Below, piece after piece: positions 7,803 through 16,171 of a stretch of DNA of 64,000 bases. Below the pieces are notes generated by a model. It worked only from the letters and a program-made list of their open reading frames with translations. It was not told where the DNA came from and did no database searches. Positions within the stretch are counted from its first letter, which is position 1; the number at the start of each line of letters is the position of its first letter. The translations under genes and the position numbers were made by a program. Where the stretch lies: assembly GCA_050249955.1 (NCBI GenBank), contig JBFWPN010000008.1:1-64000 (forward strand). The letters are read 5' to 3'. This stretch comes from CAVVIG01 sp050249955. GTDB lineage: Bacteria > Acidobacteriota > Vicinamibacteria > Vicinamibacterales > CAVVIG01.

Positions 7803-8234
7803 TCACTCCGCACGTGTCGACACGAGCCGCACGTCGGGCACCAGGCGCAGCCGCGCACCCAGCAGCCGCGCCACCACCGACTCCCTGAGCGCCGCCCCGG
7901 CCAGTTCGCGCGCGATGGTCGCGTCCATCTGCGAGCCGACGACGATGCACGGCGCCAGCGAGATGGAAGGGAGCGCCGAGGCCTGCGCCCCGTGCTCCAG
8001 GCGCGCATTCGACACGAACCCCAGCACCTCGAGCCCCGCCGCATACGCCAGCGAGAGGAACGTGCTCATGAAGCAGCTCTCGGTGGCGAGCAGCAGCAGG
8101 TGTTCCGGCGCCCAGTCCCCCTCGAACCCGACCGACAGGGACCGGCCGCCGGCGCTTCCGGTCGCAGCCAGTCCGGTGTTCCAGAGTGTTTCGCTGGAAA
8201 ACGGAAAGGCCACGAGACGCGTGTCGAGCACCAT
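7803..8234 (-). CDS. OsmC-like protein
   Basis: 143 residues when started at 8234, the usual OsmC/Ohr length. The core SVGFEGDWAPEHLLLLATESCFMSTFLSLA is the family helix with its reactive cysteine, and a second cysteine sits in SISLAPCIVV. OsmC-type proteins reduce organic hydroperoxides using two such cysteines, though many paralogues have lost activity. An upstream in-frame ATG (8375) would add 47 residues that look non-coding, so the inner start is preferred. First gene of the minus-strand operon 8234-6052, divergent from the universal stress protein gene at 8421 across about 190 bases that must hold both promoters. Confidence 0.7.
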   Translation of the reverse strand: MVLDTRLVAFPFSSETLWNTGLAATGSAGGRSLSVGFEGDWAPEHLLLLATESCFMSTFLSLAYAAGLEVLGFVSNARLEHGAQASALPSISLAPCIVVGSQMDATIARELAGAALRESVVARLLGARLRLVPDVRLVSTRAE

Positions 8235-8420
8235 GGGTCGCCTGGATATCGGGTAAGCTGCAAACGCCGATCCCCGCCATTCGCCGTCATTACCGGTGGC
8301 CCGCAGGGACGGGGCGCCGGGATCCCGGCAGGTCGTCCGGTGGGTGGGCATCGCTCCCCAGAATCCCGGCACCACGCGCGTGGCACCGATCGTGGTCCCC
8401 TACTTGATGGAGGCAGCCCC

Positions 8421-9362
8421 ATGCGGACAACCGGCAAGACCTCGAAGCTGTTCACGTCCGTGCTCTGCCCGGTGGACTTCTCGGAGCACGCCGCGCTCGC
8501 CCTGCGCTACGGTGCGGCGATCGCCAGGCGGACCGGTGCCAGCCTGCACCCGCTCTTCGTCAACGACCCGCTGCTGGTGGCTGCGGCGGCCGCCGCCTAC
8601 GACCGCGCGGCGCTCGGGGCGGCGAGCGGCACGGAACTGAAGCGCTACGTGGCCACGAGCCTCGGTCCCCGCGCCCGGGGCCTGAAGGTTGGTTTCCATA
8701 CGGCCCTCGGCAAGCCGGCGCGCGAGGCGATCCGGCAGGTGCAGGCGGGAGGGCACGACCTGCTCGTGGTCGGCACCAAGGGCCTGAACGGGGCCAGGCG
8801 CCTGCTGCTCGGCTCCACGACGGCCGCCCTGCTCCGCCACTCCCCGGTCCCGGTGCTGGCCGTCCCGCCGGCACACGAGTCCGGTGCCCCATCCCGGGCA
8901 CCCGGCGCCGCGTGGCCCGGCCGCACGATCGTGGCGGCGATCGAGTTCGGGCCGCGGGCAGCCGATGAAGTGCTGCGCGCTGCGGAGGTGGCCCGCACGT
9001 TCCGGGCGCGCCTTCTCCTGCTGCACGTCGTCGAGGTGCCCGCACTGCCGGTCTGGCTCTCTGCCACCGGTGACGAGCACCTGCGGCGCGCATGCGGAGA
9101 GGCCGAGGCGGCGCTGGAGGCGCTGCGAGGCGAGGCGCGCGGCGTCAAGGCCACCGCCATCGTGCGGGTGGGGCACCCGCCGGACCAGATCGCGACAGTC
9201 GCCGCCGAGCATGGGGCCGGCCTGATCGTGATGGGCCTGCGCGGACACGAGGGACTGTTCGGCGACAGGGCCGGGGCCTGTGCCTACCAGGTACTCTGCC
9301 AGGGTGCCGTGCCGGTGCTGGCGCTCCCGGACATCCGGCGCACGCTGCGGACCCGTCGCTGA
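8421..9362 (+). CDS. tandem universal stress protein (two UspA domains)
   Basis: 313 residues with two UspA folds. Domain 1 (about 9-150) has VLCPVDFSEHAALALRYG and LVVGTKGLNGARRLLLGSTTAALLRHSPVPVLAVPP, the G-2x-G-9x-G(S/T) nucleotide-binding pattern. Domain 2 (about 165-310) has IVAAIEFG and LIVMGLRGHEGL, and lacks the clean ATP loop. Such proteins help cells survive growth arrest, low oxygen and other stress. The ATG at 8421 follows GGAGG; the frame runs open for a long way upstream, but only from 8421 is the reading protein-like. The P-type ATPase starts 48 bases downstream, probably in the same operon. Confidence 0.85.
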   Translation: MRTTGKTSKLFTSVLCPVDFSEHAALALRYGAAIARRTGASLHPLFVNDPLLVAAAAAAYDRAALGAASGTELKRYVATSLGPRARGLKVGFHTALGKPAREAIRQVQAGGHDLLVVGTKGLNGARRLLLGSTTAALLRHSPVPVLAVPPAHESGAPSRAPGAAWPGRTIVAAIEFGPRAADEVLRAAEVARTFRARLLLLHVVEVPALPVWLSATGDEHLRRACGEAEAALEALRGEARGVKATAIVRVGHPPDQIATVAAEHGAGLIVMGLRGHEGLFGDRAGACAYQVLCQGAVPVLALPDIRRTLRTRR

Positions 9363-9410
9363 ACGGCCACCGTCGCCGGCCACCCGCACCCTTCGTCGAG
9401 CGGAGAGCGC

Positions 9411-11894
9411 ATGACGGGCGCGTCGACACAGGGACTCACTTCGTACGAAGCCGGCGAACGGCTGCGTCGCGACGGCCCCAACGTGCTGCCGTCCGCGCGT
9501 CCCCGTACGCTCGTGGCGATCGCCGCCGGCGTGCTGCGGGAGCCGATGCTCCTGCTCCTGGTGTCGACCGGGCTGCTGTACATGGTGCTCGGTGAGCCGA
9601 CCGAGGCCGCCGCCATGATCGTCGCCGTGCTGGTGGTCCTGGGCACCACGTTCATCCAGGAGCGGCGCACCGAACGGACGCTGCATGCGCTGCGAGACCT
9701 GTCGAGCCCAAGGGCGCTCGTGCTGCGCGACGGACAGGCGGTGCGGATCCCCGGTGCCGACGTGGTGCGCGGCGATGTCGTGCTCGTCGGCGAAGGCGAT
9801 CGCATCGCGGCCGACGCGCAGATCGTCGAGAGCACCGGGCTCGAACTGGACGAGTCGATGCTGACCGGCGAGTCCATGTCGGTGTTCAAGCGTCCAGGCG
9901 ACCGTGTCTACTCGGGGACCCTGGTGGTCGCGGGCCGCGGTCTGGGCACGGTGGAGGCGACCGGGCGGCACACCGAACTGGGACGCATCGGCCACTCGCT
10001 GGCCACGGTGGAGACCGGGAGCACGCCGCTGCAGGCGGAGGTGCGGCGCGTGGTCCTGCTGCTCGCTACGGCCGGCCTGTCGGCCTGCCTGGCCGTGGTG
10101 GTGCTCTACGGCGCCGGCCGGGGCGAGTGGCTGCAGGGACTGCTCGCCGGCCTCACCATGGCCATCGCGATGGTGCCCGAGGAATTCCCGGTCATCCTCA
10201 CCATCTTCCTCGCCCTCGGGGCATGGCGGATCTCGCAGCAGCGGGTGCTGACCCGTCGCTTTCCGGCCATCGAGGCGCTGGGGGCCGCCACGGTGCTCTG
10301 CGTGGACAAGACCGGCACACTCACCGTGAACCGCATGACGGTGGCCGGGGTGGATGCGGATGGTCGTTTCGAGCCTCTGGACGAGTCGTCGATCCCCCCG
10401 GAATCGGTCGCCCAGGTCATCGCGTGGGGTGCGCGCGCCTCGAACCAGCGTCCCGTCGATCCAATCGATACGGCCTTGGTCCGCGCGGCGGCCGGGCGCA
10501 GCCCCGGTGACGGCTGGCAGCTCGCACGCGAGTACCCACTCACCAATGCCCTGCTCGCGGCTGCCAACGGGTGGACGGTCGACGGCAGCGCCCGCGTGAT
10601 CGCGGCCAAGGGCGCCCCGGAAGCGATCGCCATGCTGTGCGAACTCGCGCCAGCCGCCCTGGCCGCCCTGCACGTCCGCGTGGAGCGGATGGCGCAAGGC
10701 GGATTGCGCGTGCTGGCGGTGGCTCGTGCGGAGGTCGACGGGGACTTTCCGGCCGCACTCGAGCCGGGACGGTTCTCGTTCCTCGGCCTCGTCGGCTTCA
10801 CCGACCCCGTCCGCCCGACCGTGCCAGCCGCCATCCGCGACTGCCGGTCGGCGGGAATCCGGGTGATGATGCTGACGGGCGACTACCCGGCCACCGCCCT
10901 GGCCATTGCCCGCGCCATCGAACTGGACACCTCGGACGGTGTGCTCACCGGCACCGACATCGCCCGCATGGACGACGATGCGCTGGCCAGGGCCGCGCGG
11001 AGCGTCCACGTGTTCGCGCGCGTGGTTCCTGCCCAGAAACTGCGGCTCGTGCGGGCACTCCAGGAGAGCGGCGCCGTGGTGGCGATGACCGGTGATGGCG
11101 TCAACGATGCTCCCGCACTCAAGGCGGCCAACATCGGCGTCGCGATGGGGCTGCGGGGCACCGACGTGGCGCGCGAGGCCGGCGCCCTGGTGCTCCTGGA
11201 CGACGACTTCGCGTCCATCGTGGGAGCGGTGCGCCTCGGGCGCCGCATCTACGAGAACATCCGCAAGGCCAGCGGGTACGTGCTGGCGATCCACCTGCCC
11301 ATCGCCGGGATGTCGCTGCTGCCCCCGCTCCTGGGTGGCCCGCTCGTGCTGCTGCCGCTCCACGTGGTGTTCATGGAGCTGATCGTCGACCCGGCCTGTT
11401 CGATCGCCTTCGAGATGGAGCCGGAAGAGGGGCACCTGATGGCGCGCCCGCCACGCAGACCCGGCACACGGCTCTTCGATGCGGTCCTCGTCTGGCGGAG
11501 CCTGCTCGAGGGTGTCGGGATGCTCCTCGTAGCCCTGGCGGTGTATGTCGGTTCGTCCTGGATGGCCCTGCCCGATGGGGACATTCGCACGCTGACGTTC
11601 AGCACCCTGATCGCATCCAACCTTGCGCTGCTCGTCGCGAACCGGTCGGGCGGTGGACTGGCCGACACCTGGCGGTCGGCCAACCCGGCCGCGTGGGCCA
11701 TCGTCGGCGGCGCAACGGTCGCCCTTGCGACGGTGCTCGCGGTGCCGGCGCTTCGGGACCTGTTCCGGCTGTCCACGCCACACCTGGACGACCTGGCGGT
11801 CTGCGCGGCCGCAGCCCTCGCGTGCGTGGCCTGGGTGCAGGGTGTGAAGCGGCTGCCGTGGCGGAGATGGACCCCAGCTGCCGGGATCTCGTAG
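9411..11894 (+). CDS. cation-transporting P-type ATPase
   Basis: 827 residues with the full P-type plan: actuator loop TGES (about 152-155), phosphorylation motif DKTGTLT with D299, hinge GDGVND (about 561-566) and roughly ten membrane helices. It has no N-terminal heavy-metal domain and no CPC motif, so it belongs with the calcium/proton/general cation pumps (P2/P3), not metal exporters. The membrane motif in helix 4 reads PEEFP (256-260) where calcium pumps have PEGLP, so the transported ion is uncertain. It follows the universal stress protein gene, an arrangement common in low-oxygen or stationary-phase regulons. Confidence 0.85.
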   Translation: MTGASTQGLTSYEAGERLRRDGPNVLPSARPRTLVAIAAGVLREPMLLLLVSTGLLYMVLGEPTEAAAMIVAVLVVLGTTFIQERRTERTLHALRDLSSPRALVLRDGQAVRIPGADVVRGDVVLVGEGDRIAADAQIVESTGLELDESMLTGESMSVFKRPGDRVYSGTLVVAGRGLGTVEATGRHTELGRIGHSLATVETGSTPLQAEVRRVVLLLATAGLSACLAVVVLYGAGRGEWLQGLLAGLTMAIAMVPEEFPVILTIFLALGAWRISQQRVLTRRFPAIEALGAATVLCVDKTGTLTVNRMTVAGVDADGRFEPLDESSIPPESVAQVIAWGARASNQRPVDPIDTALVRAAAGRSPGDGWQLAREYPLTNALLAAANGWTVDGSARVIAAKGAPEAIAMLCELAPAALAALHVRVERMAQGGLRVLAVARAEVDGDFPAALEPGRFSFLGLVGFTDPVRPTVPAAIRDCRSAGIRVMMLTGDYPATALAIARAIELDTSDGVLTGTDIARMDDDALARAARSVHVFARVVPAQKLRLVRALQESGAVVAMTGDGVNDAPALKAANIGVAMGLRGTDVAREAGALVLLDDDFASIVGAVRLGRRIYENIRKASGYVLAIHLPIAGMSLLPPLLGGPLVLLPLHVVFMELIVDPACSIAFEMEPEEGHLMARPPRRPGTRLFDAVLVWRSLLEGVGMLLVALAVYVGSSWMALPDGDIRTLTFSTLIASNLALLVANRSGGGLADTWRSANPAAWAIVGGATVALATVLAVPALRDLFRLSTPHLDDLAVCAAAALACVAWVQGVKRLPWRRWTPAAGIS

Positions 11895-11971
11895 ACAGGG
11901 CTCGGCTGTCCAAAGGTAGAGCTATACGTCTACTGGCACCACCGTTGCGGCTGAGCCTTGACGCTGGCACA

Positions 11972-11993
11972 CCGTGCCGCCAATCCGGCACGG
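11972..11993. promoter_or_regulatory. 8-bp inverted repeat near a TTGACG box
   Basis: Arms CCGTGCCG (11972-11979) and CGGCACGG (11986-11993) are perfect, with a six-base spacer. TTGACG, a good -35 match, sits at 11958-11963, so the repeat would cover the spacer and -10 area of a promoter for the small winged-helix gene at 12060, as an operator would. Alternatively it is a terminator hairpin for the ATPase gene ending at 11894, but no T-run follows. Confidence 0.35.
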
Positions 11994-12059
11994 CGCCGGC
12001 CCGCGGCGACCAGTCACAGGCGTTGCGGATCGGACCGACCAGCAGACTGGCAGGGGGTC

Positions 12060-12308
12060 ATGACCCGTCACGGCTTGCACGACGACCATCCGCTCCTCCT
12101 CCGCATCCAGAGCGAGTTCATGGAGATGCCTGGCCTGTGCCTGAACGTCGCGCAGGCCTCACGCCTCTGGAACCTCGACCCGCAGACCTCTGAGCTGGCG
12201 CTCGAGATGCTCGCGGGCAACGGCACCCTGCTGCGCACGGCCGATGGCCGCTATGTGTCGAACGGGGGAGCCGGGCGGCGAGACGTCCCGCCGCCCGAAC
12301 TCGACTGA
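12060..12308 (+). CDS. small winged-helix protein
   Basis: 82 residues. The pattern MPGLCLNVAQASRLWNLDP, then ELALEMLAGNGTLLRTADGRYV, is that of a compact winged helix: recognition-type helices followed by a beta wing. Short stand-alone proteins of this type may act as transcription factors. The ATG at 12060 has GGGGG five bases upstream; an in-frame ATG at 11958 would add a non-protein-like stretch running through the inverted repeat. It converges with the cytochrome c gene ending at 12322. A possible operator lies upstream at 11972-11993. Confidence 0.6.
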   Translation: MTRHGLHDDHPLLLRIQSEFMEMPGLCLNVAQASRLWNLDPQTSELALEMLAGNGTLLRTADGRYVSNGGAGRRDVPPPELD

Positions 12309-12321
12309 GGACGCGACCGGG

Positions 12322-12759
12322 TCACTGCGCGTCGCGCGTGCCGACCGTCGACACCTGGAGCGATTCGATGTACCGCACCAGGTTGTCGATGCGGACGCTG
12401 ACCATGGCATCGTTGGGTTCGAAGGCGCGGAAGATCGTGCCCCAGACCGGCATGTCGCTCGTGCCGTGCACCCCTTCCTTGCCGGCGCCGGTCGCAATGA
12501 CATCCCGCACGGCCTCCCGCGGGAACACCCCGCCATGATTCAGCGCGAGCACGGTCAGGTTCGACGCCGGCACGTGCATGGTGGCCGACGCCGGCCGGCC
12601 GCGCCCGTCGAGGCCATGACAGTTGGAGCAGTAGAACTTGTAGAGCTCAGCTCCGGCCGTCACCTTCTGCAGCATCGGCTGGCGCGGCACCGGACCCTGT
12701 GCCGAGGCGCCGATTGCCACTGTCGCAGCCATCAACATCGCCGCTGCTACCGCACGCAT
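12322..12759 (-). CDS. secreted class I cytochrome c
   Basis: 145 residues: signal peptide (MRAVAAAMLMAATVAIGASAQ), one heme motif CSNCH near residue 44, and SDMPVWG near residue 103, the usual methionine sixth ligand. The fold and length fit a monoheme cytochrome c that accepts electrons from a periplasmic dehydrogenase. An AGGGAGGGAACC ribosome site precedes the ATG at 12759. The start overlaps the end of the upstream gene by 113 bases, which is unusual. No dehydrogenase lies directly beside it. Confidence 0.85.
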   Translation of the reverse strand: MRAVAAAMLMAATVAIGASAQGPVPRQPMLQKVTAGAELYKFYCSNCHGLDGRGRPASATMHVPASNLTVLALNHGGVFPREAVRDVIATGAGKEGVHGTSDMPVWGTIFRAFEPNDAMVSVRIDNLVRYIESLQVSTVGTRDAQ

Positions 12760-13798
12760 GGTTCCCTCCCTGCCGCCTCGTCACGGCGGCCTGCACCCGA
12801 CCCACCATCCACCGCCGCACCTGCGCCTGGCCGCGCAGTGGCGGGTCGCCGCTCTCGAGCCGTCGCCTGAGCCCCTGAAGCACCTCCACCGCCTCGCTCC
12901 GGAGCCGCCGTTCCACCGTCCGCCTGATCAACCCGCCGTACCACGAGTCCAGCAGGTCGATCGCCGACTGGTTGATGTAGACCAGGTATCGCGTCGTATC
13001 GCCCTGCGCCAGGGCCGTGATGCTCCAGCCGGCATCGGTGTAGTGCGTGGCGAACACCTGCCGCCCGACCACCATCACCTCGGGCTCGCCCGCGCCGCGC
13101 CCCCGGACGATGGTGAGGTGCGTGATGCTCACGATCGGCTTGCCGCCATAGGCATCCTTCGACCAGTACAGGAACTCGTCGGGTGCCGCGCGCGATGCCC
13201 TGGGATACTCCCGTAACCCCTGGGCTACGGCGGGCCAGTGCTCTGTGAGGAAGACGGGCGGCGGCGGGCCGGACCGGCCAGCCTGCAGGTAGGCCGCCGC
13301 GCGGGCGACCACCACCTCCCGAAACGCCTGCTGCACCGCATCGGTCTGCGCCGTCCCGGACCGGACGCTCCGGGCCGCGCCCTGCAGCCGCGCCACCTCG
13401 GCGTCGGTCAGCTTCAGGCCACAGTCGCCAGGGCGGCAGCGGGCCACGTCGCGCAGGTCGTCGGCGTCGAGGGTCAACCCGCCCACGTCCGCCACCGTCG
13501 GCACGCTCGAGAAGCGGCCAATCTGACGGACGACGGGGCTTTGCTTGAGCGCGGCGATATCCCGAATCCACGACACCAGCCGATCGCCATCGATCGCCAC
13601 CGGGACTGCCGCCACGATGGTGACGTTGCCCCGCGGGGCGTCGGCCGACCGCGCCACTGCGGCACCGCGCCCCAGGGAGGCCAGCTCGGTGGCGGTGAAC
13701 CGCAGCGTCGGCTGGAAGAAGGCGAACGGATCCAGCGCCGCGACGAACACGGCCAGCGCCGGCACGATCGATCCGCAGGACTTCACCGGCGAGTACAC
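12647..13798 (-). CDS. secreted protein of unknown function
   Basis: Up to 383 residues with a GTG start at 13798 and a hydrophobic N-terminus (IVPALAVFVAALDPFAFF) that looks like an export signal. The body is protein-like throughout, with segments such as RFTATELASLGRGAAVARS and TTRYLVYINQSAIDLLDSWYGG, but I recognise no family. The last 37 or so codons run antiphase inside the cytochrome c gene, and the tail composition is poor; the true protein may end near codon 345 if a sequencing frameshift has removed its stop. Translational coupling to the cytochrome gene is plausible either way. Confidence 0.6.
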   Translation of the reverse strand: MYSPVKSCGSIVPALAVFVAALDPFAFFQPTLRFTATELASLGRGAAVARSADAPRGNVTIVAAVPVAIDGDRLVSWIRDIAALKQSPVVRQIGRFSSVPTVADVGGLTLDADDLRDVARCRPGDCGLKLTDAEVARLQGAARSVRSGTAQTDAVQQAFREVVVARAAAYLQAGRSGPPPPVFLTEHWPAVAQGLREYPRASRAAPDEFLYWSKDAYGGKPIVSITHLTIVRGRGAGEPEVMVVGRQVFATHYTDAGWSITALAQGDTTRYLVYINQSAIDLLDSWYGGLIRRTVERRLRSEAVEVLQGLRRRLESGDPPLRGQAQVRRWMVGRVQAAVTRRQGGNHACGSSGDVDGCDSGNRRLGTGSGAAPADAAEGDGRS

Positions 13799-13824
13799 TC
13801 CTCGCCCCGCGAGGGGCGGGGCCG

Positions 13825-14163
13825 TCAGTGGGCATGGCGCGCGGGACGGCTCACGAGCCAGGCCAGCAGGCCGAACGCGGCGCCGGTGACCAGACCGGCG
13901 CCGAACGCCATGCCGGCCGCCTTCAGCGGCTCGCGCCTGATGCGGTGAGCGGCCTCGTCCGTGGCGTCGTAGAGGGCGCGTCGGGTGACCTTCGCGCTGC
14001 GGCGGACCTGGTACGCGCGGTCTTCCATCGCGTCGCGGGCCACCGACTTGAGCATACGCGCTTCGTGCGACAGGTGCGCGACGTTGCGAAGCGCGTCGAC
14101 GGCACGCGCGCGGAACGACGGCGCGGCTGCCGCGGGGGCGGGAACTGCCTCGGCCGTTGCCAT
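13825..14163 (-). CDS. small helical protein with C-terminal membrane hairpin
   Basis: 112 residues: an Ala/Pro-rich start, a charged helical middle (about 20-75), then one hydrophobic segment with small-residue spacing (AAGMAFGAGLVTGAAFGLLAWLVS) and a short basic tail. The layout resembles the ElaB/YqjD/DUF883 type of inner-membrane proteins, some of which bind ribosomes in stationary phase, but identity is too low to assign it. The start at 14163 follows GGAGG. It is divergent from the DUF5335 gene, sharing a roughly 100-base promoter region. Confidence 0.6.
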   Translation of the reverse strand: MATAEAVPAPAAAAPSFRARAVDALRNVAHLSHEARMLKSVARDAMEDRAYQVRRSAKVTRRALYDATDEAAHRIRREPLKAAGMAFGAGLVTGAAFGLLAWLVSRPARHAH

Positions 14164-14263
14164 GGGAGTCCTCCAGTGAAGTGCCGGGAACCCGGTAATT
14201 GGGAACCGCTTCCTCATTGCTGCACGACTCCTGCCTGAGAAACAGGGCCTGTTTCTGCGAGGT

Positions 14264-14656
14264 ATGGAGATTGAACCCGAGACGGGCATGCCTACGTACT
14301 CAGTCCCGCAAGCGCAGTGGCGCGAGGCGCTCGACGCGTTCAGCCTGTCCCACTTCGCGTGGCCCGTCTCGGTGGAAGTCGTGTCGCCGGACATGGGCGT
14401 CCAGCCGGAGGTGGTGGAGCTGCCCCTCGGCGGCATCTCGGTCGACGACACGGGCGGTCATCCCGCCGTGGCCATCTCGATGTCACGGGAGGCGCCGGAA
14501 CACGTCACGCACCTGGTGCAGGACGTGGCCGCCATCCGCTTCCAGCGTGAGGGGAACGTGGATCAGGCGATTGAGATCCAGACCCTGGACGGAACCCGGA
14601 CCATTCTCCGGTTCGCTCCGCCGGTGAACCGCGTGGTGTCGACGACGGTGCACTGA
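14264..14656 (+). CDS. DUF5335 family protein
   Basis: 130 residues or 122 if the inner ATG at 14288 is used. The pattern QWREALDAFSLSHFAWPVSVEV, then ELPLGGISVDD, EHVTHLVQDVAAIRF and LDGTRTILRF, matches the DUF5335 family, small soluble proteins of unknown role found often in stress-linked loci. The inner start gives the usual family N-terminus (short lead, then the W of QW) and has GAGACGG upstream; the outer has GAGGT only one base away. Function unknown. Confidence 0.65.
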   Translation: MEIEPETGMPTYSVPQAQWREALDAFSLSHFAWPVSVEVVSPDMGVQPEVVELPLGGISVDDTGGHPAVAISMSREAPEHVTHLVQDVAAIRFQREGNVDQAIEIQTLDGTRTILRFAPPVNRVVSTTVH

Positions 14657-14800
14657 CCCCTCGGCCGGTGACCGGCCGTGGTGTCCCGAAACACGAAAAC
14701 CCCTGTCCTGAAACGTACGGGTTCGGGGAACGCCTGCGTATTTTGCGAGGAAACACGCCGGTTCCACACTGGCCGCCTGCTTGCACATACCTCGAGCATC

Positions 14801-14989
14801 ATGGCCGCCCGCAGGATGCTCGACCGCCAGCCCGGAGCGACGCCGGAAGTGCGCCGCGAGGGCGACAGCCTCACCTTCATGCTCGAGGTTGCCGGGGCGC
14901 CCGAGCGCATCAAGCTCGTGCTGCGCTGCACGCAGACCGACATCTTCGCCTCGGTCGCGCACATCCCCGACCTGCCCGAGCGTCCCTGA
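14801..14989 (+). CDS. small hypothetical protein
   Basis: A 62-residue frame (MAARRMLDRQ to PDLPERP) with mixed, protein-like composition including LTFMLEVAGAPERIKLVLRC. The frame is open further upstream to 14678 but that stretch reads poorly. No good ribosome site precedes the ATG at 14801. It lies between the DUF5335 gene and the DAC-like gene on the same strand. Real coding is likely but not certain; no family recognised. Confidence 0.4.
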   Translation: MAARRMLDRQPGATPEVRREGDSLTFMLEVAGAPERIKLVLRCTQTDIFASVAHIPDLPERP

Positions 14990-15034
14990 CCGCCGGCATC
15001 GCCGGCTGGGACCCATGGGATACTGACCGGGCCC

Positions 15035-16165
15035 ATGATCGACCCGCGTTATCCGTCTGCCCGTCACGTCGCCCCCGCCGTCCAGGCGCATTTCGAACGG
15101 ATGCTGGCGGCGCCGTTTCCAGGCACCGGCCCCGTGCCGACGTTGCCGACGCTCGCCGACATCGAGGCGGTGGTGGACACGGCGTTCTGGGCGAGCCTGC
15201 GTCGCGAAGAGAATTACCTGCCGCGCATCTCGCTGGCACTCCTGCCGCCGGACCTGGCCGGGCAGCCGCTGCTGTTCGCCAACCCGCTGCCATTCGATCC
15301 CGTACGGCTGGTTCGGGTGGCGCCGGCCGTCGAGCGGCGTGGCATTCACCTTGGCGTCTGGCGCGATGGCGACACACTGCGGGTCTGGGGCACGACGCGC
15401 TCGGTGCCGGCCCACAGCCTGGTCCTCGAGGTTGCAGGGCCCGGCCTCCTGGTCATCAAGCACCACCGGGGCGACGGCGGCAAGTTCGTGAACGTGGCGG
15501 TGCTCGAGGCCGACCGCATCCTCATGATCGACGACACCGCCGTCCGGCTGCCGGACTGCCCGGCGTTTGTCGGCTCGCTGCTCGGCATCGACCTGCCTGG
15601 GCTCGACTCGCCGGCGGGCGTGATGGTGGAACTGGCCGTGTCCATGCGGGCGCACGGTCGGGGGGGCATGATGATCTTCGTGCCGTCCGGCACCGATGCC
15701 TGGAGGGAGTCCATCGTGCAGCCGGTGTCCTATGGCGTCAGCCCCCAGTACAACGGTCTCGCCACCATCGTCGCGCGCGTGAAGGCGCAGCCGCACTCGC
15801 GCGAGTGGCAGGACGATTTGGACGATGCGGTGGCCGCGATTGCAGGGCTGACCGCGGTGGACGGCGCGACGGTGATGACCGACCGGTACGAGCTGCTCGC
15901 CTTCGGCGCCAAGATCGCGCGCCGACGCGGATCGGCCCTCGTCGAGCAGACCTCGCTGACCGAGCCGATCGTCGGTGGCGAAGCCGCCGTCCTCCATCCG
16001 TCGGCGCTGGGCGGCACGCGCCACCTCTCGGCAGCGCAGTTCGTCCACGACCAGCGCGACACGATGGCGCTGGTCGCCTCACAGGACGGCCGCTTCACGA
16101 TCTTCTCGTGGTCGCCCTGCGAAGAGATGGTGCACGCGCACCGGGTGGAAACGCTGCTTCTCTAG
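15035..16165 (+). CDS. DAC-like (diadenylate cyclase related) domain protein
   Basis: 376 residues. The C-terminal third resembles the DisA_N/DAC fold that joins two ATP into cyclic di-AMP: DGA at 276-278 followed by TVMTDRYELLAFGAKI, and GGTRHLSA at 326-333 followed by DTMALVASQDGRFTIFSW. In true cyclases the second motif is RHR; here it is RHL (329-331), so activity is doubtful. The N-terminal two thirds has no recognised domain; it may be the sensor part seen in DACNV-type proteins. The start at 15035 follows the small gene on the same strand. The stop at 16163-16165 runs straight into a seven-base tandem repeat. Confidence 0.55.
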   Translation: MIDPRYPSARHVAPAVQAHFERMLAAPFPGTGPVPTLPTLADIEAVVDTAFWASLRREENYLPRISLALLPPDLAGQPLLFANPLPFDPVRLVRVAPAVERRGIHLGVWRDGDTLRVWGTTRSVPAHSLVLEVAGPGLLVIKHHRGDGGKFVNVAVLEADRILMIDDTAVRLPDCPAFVGSLLGIDLPGLDSPAGVMVELAVSMRAHGRGGMMIFVPSGTDAWRESIVQPVSYGVSPQYNGLATIVARVKAQPHSREWQDDLDDAVAAIAGLTAVDGATVMTDRYELLAFGAKIARRRGSALVEQTSLTEPIVGGEAAVLHPSALGGTRHLSAAQFVHDQRDTMALVASQDGRFTIFSWSPCEEMVHAHRVETLLL

Positions 16166-16171
16166 GCATCC

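Noticed and set aside
8400..11783. Very long open frame (over 1100 codons) on the minus strand opposite the universal stress protein and ATPase genes
   Set aside because: Composition is Arg/His/Gly-rich with no domain, and it lies wholly opposite two clear genes; in GC-rich DNA such antisense frames arise from codon bias.
14483..16048. Large minus-strand open frame opposite the DAC-like gene
   Set aside because: Arg/His/Asp-rich with no domain or ribosome site, and the plus-strand gene has recognisable motifs.
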